Of a stretch of 15,965 bases of DNA, positions 14,824 through 15,965 are shown one piece after another. The DNA lies in assembly GCA_001303885.1 (NCBI GenBank), contig LJUE01000031.1, forward strand, positions 1 through 15,965, in the 5' to 3' direction. Under the pieces are notes generated by a model. That model saw only the letters and a list, made by a program, of their open reading frames with translations, was not told the DNA's origin and searched no databases. Every line of letters begins with the position of its first letter. Position 1 is the first letter of the stretch. The DNA comes from Planctomycetes bacterium SM23_32. Lineage in GTDB: Bacteria; Planctomycetota; Brocadiia; SM23-32. The position numbers were made by a program, and so were the translations under genes.

Positions 14824-15564
14824 ATGGGACCGCCCGACAAGAGCTGTGCCGCCGCCGGATGGCCACTGCTGCCCGTGCTGGCCCTCCTTCTCTGGGGGGC
14901 TGGTTGCCACTATCCCGCCCCCATCCAGACGTATGAGTACGTGACCTCCTACGAGCGCATGAGCGACGGCTACGACCCCATGCTCTCGCTCGCTTACGTG
15001 CCCGATGCCACCTCGTTCAGCCGCTACCGGGGCATCGTCGTCGGGGACGTGGGCGTGGGCCGGGGCTGGATCGAGTCCCGCGAGGAGGCCCTTGGCTTTG
15101 CCACGTTCTTCCGTGTCATCCTGAAGAGTAAGCTCCAACAGCTCGGCAAGTTCGACATCGTAGCCCTCGGCCCCCCAGGCACGGACGGCGTGGGCCCGCT
15201 CGGGGACGACGTGCTGCTGATGGAGGGCATGATCACCCGGTTCCACACCGGCTCGGGCCTGCTGCGCTACCTCAGCTACATGCTCATCTTCCTGCAGGCC
15301 GGCGCTACGGACCTCCAGATCGAAGGCCACCTGATCGAACCGGAATCGGGCCGGCTGGTGATGGAATTCGTGGACCGTCGGCGGCACTTCTGCAATACGC
15401 CGTTCGGCCCCAACCCGCGCAACTTCCACAAGGGCTTCGCAATGAAGGTCACCGCCACGGAGACAGCGCAGTGCCTGACGGACTTCATCGCCATGCACTA
15501 CGAGGGGCTCCCCGTCATTGCGGCCGGTGTGCTGCGGCCTGAGCCGCCGGCGAGCACCCACTGA
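14824..15564 (+). CDS. DUF4410-like lipoprotein
   Basis: The start chosen is ATG 14824, which gives a 28-residue lipoprotein signal ending LLLWGAGC. An in-frame GTG at 14764 inside the ompA-like gene would add 20 Arg/Pro-rich residues. Neither start has a strong ribosome site. The mature part has about 218 residues: SRYRGIVVGDVGVG, a helix LGFATFFRVILKSKLQQLG, a strand with LLMEGMITRFHTGSGLL, a hydrophobic YMLIFLQAGATDLQIEGHL, then ESGRLVMEFVDRRRH. This order (an opening strand, a helix ending in a hydrophobic repeat, then 'G..LL' and 'D..SG..L') resembles the DUF4410 family of envelope proteins of unknown role. Its TGA overlaps the AGGAGG of murD by one base, so the two are probably co-translated. 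Confidence 0.65.
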   Translation: MGPPDKSCAAAGWPLLPVLALLLWGAGCHYPAPIQTYEYVTSYERMSDGYDPMLSLAYVPDATSFSRYRGIVVGDVGVGRGWIESREEALGFATFFRVILKSKLQQLGKFDIVALGPPGTDGVGPLGDDVLLMEGMITRFHTGSGLLRYLSYMLIFLQAGATDLQIEGHLIEPESGRLVMEFVDRRRHFCNTPFGPNPRNFHKGFAMKVTATETAQCLTDFIAMHYEGLPVIAAGVLRPEPPASTH

Positions 15565-15573
15565 GGAGGCGAG

Positions 15574-15965
15574 ATGGCTGTGCAGCCCGAGACGGCGCCG
15601 GTAGCGCTCTGTTCCCTGTCCGTGCAGCAGCGGGTGATAGAGGCCCTCTGCGGGCTGCGCGTGACCGTGATGGGGCTCGGGCTGTTCGGGGGCGGCGAGG
15701 GGGCCGTGCGGTTCCTGGCGGCACGGGGCGCCCGCGTCACCGTGACCGATCTGAAGCCGGCCGGCCGGCTGGCGCCCGCCCTGGCGCGGCTGGAGGGGCT
15801 GCCCGTCACCTACCGGCTGGGCGAGCACGTCGCGGCGGACTTTGTCGGGGCGGAGCTGGTCGTGGCCAACCCCGCCGTGCCGCGCACCAGCCCCTACCTG
15901 CACGCCGCCAGGGAATCCGGCGCTGCCATCACCAGCCCGATGAACCTGTTCCTTGCCCTCTGCCC
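15574..15965 (+). CDS. murD: MurD, UDP-N-acetylmuramoyl-L-alanine:D-glutamate ligase, N-terminal 130 residues (runs off the window)
   Basis: The frame opens at ATG 15574, four bases after AGGAGG, and is open to the right edge. The 130 visible residues form the N-terminal UDP-binding domain. LRVTVMGLGLFGGGEGAVRFLAARGARVTVTD (28-59) is a strand, Gly-rich loop, helix and strand ending in Asp59; then LGEH (82-85), GAELVVANPAVP (92-103) and SPMNLFLAL (121-129) follow. The order matches MurD, which adds D-glutamate to UDP-MurNAc-L-Ala in the cytoplasm. The loop GLGLFGGG and ANPAVP differ from the usual GLGxSG and SPGxP, a style I associate with Planctomycetota. The ATP-binding and ligase domains lie beyond the window, so MurC or another Mur ligase is not strictly excluded. 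Confidence 0.82.
   Translation, partial: MAVQPETAPVALCSLSVQQRVIEALCGLRVTVMGLGLFGGGEGAVRFLAARGARVTVTDLKPAGRLAPALARLEGLPVTYRLGEHVAADFVGAELVVANPAVPRTSPYLHAARESGAAITSPMNLFLALC

Noticed and set aside
1..15965. CRISPR array, tRNA, rRNA, insertion sequence or attachment site
   Set aside because: No regularly spaced repeats, tRNA-like cloverleaf, transposase motif or terminal inverted repeats were noticed by eye on either strand; a dedicated scan was not possible.

Overview
The window is G+C-rich, densely packed bacterial chromosome. The lipoprotein signals, an OmpA-type peptidoglycan-binding protein and a MurD start point to a diderm bacterium. The MurD N-terminus (GLGLFGGG in the nucleotide-fold loop, a 'GEH' segment, 'ANPAVP' in place of the usual SPGxP) and the squalene-cyclase-like end of the first gene fit Planctomycetota best. 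That assignment is inference from style, not a measured relationship.

Layout. (1) 1-4107, plus strand: the tail of a toroid-fold protein, a short ArgA-like acetyltransferase that overlaps it, and a large AddA/RecB-type helicase-nuclease. The last reads as three frames because of two compensating one-base slips in G4 and C4 runs. (2) 4102-6322: a THEP1-type NTPase (minus), a CsgG-like lipoprotein with a glycine zipper (plus) and an MBL-fold hydrolase (minus), each with its own readable sigma-70-like promoter. (3) 6323-6883: a 561-base regulatory region with divergent sigma-70-like promoters, a textbook sigma-54 -24/-12 element and a structured leader. (4) 6884-13535: a compact Tad (Flp-type) pilus assembly operon in the order tadE, cpaB, tadZ/cpaE, tadA/cpaF, tadB, tadC. 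(5) 13536-13933: a 398-base gap with a probable intrinsic terminator and a new promoter. (6) 13934 to the end: an envelope cluster of a glycine-zipper OmpA lipoprotein, a DUF4410-like lipoprotein and the start of murD.

How the genes work together. The Tad genes supply the motor ATPase (TadA), two inner-membrane platform proteins (TadB, TadC), a pole-localising MinD-like protein (TadZ), a periplasmic CpaB and one minor pseudopilin (TadE). No major Flp pilin, prepilin peptidase or RcpA/CpaC secretin lies in the window, so these must be elsewhere or replaced. CpaB carries a long extra helical, TPR-like C-terminal half, the most unusual protein architecture here. The flanking lipoproteins and murD concern the envelope and cell wall; a link to the pilus is possible but unproven.

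No tRNA, rRNA, CRISPR array, insertion sequence or prophage gene was seen. The best candidates for something new are the sigma-54-type control region of the tad operon and the CpaB-TPR fusion in a locus that lacks its secretin.
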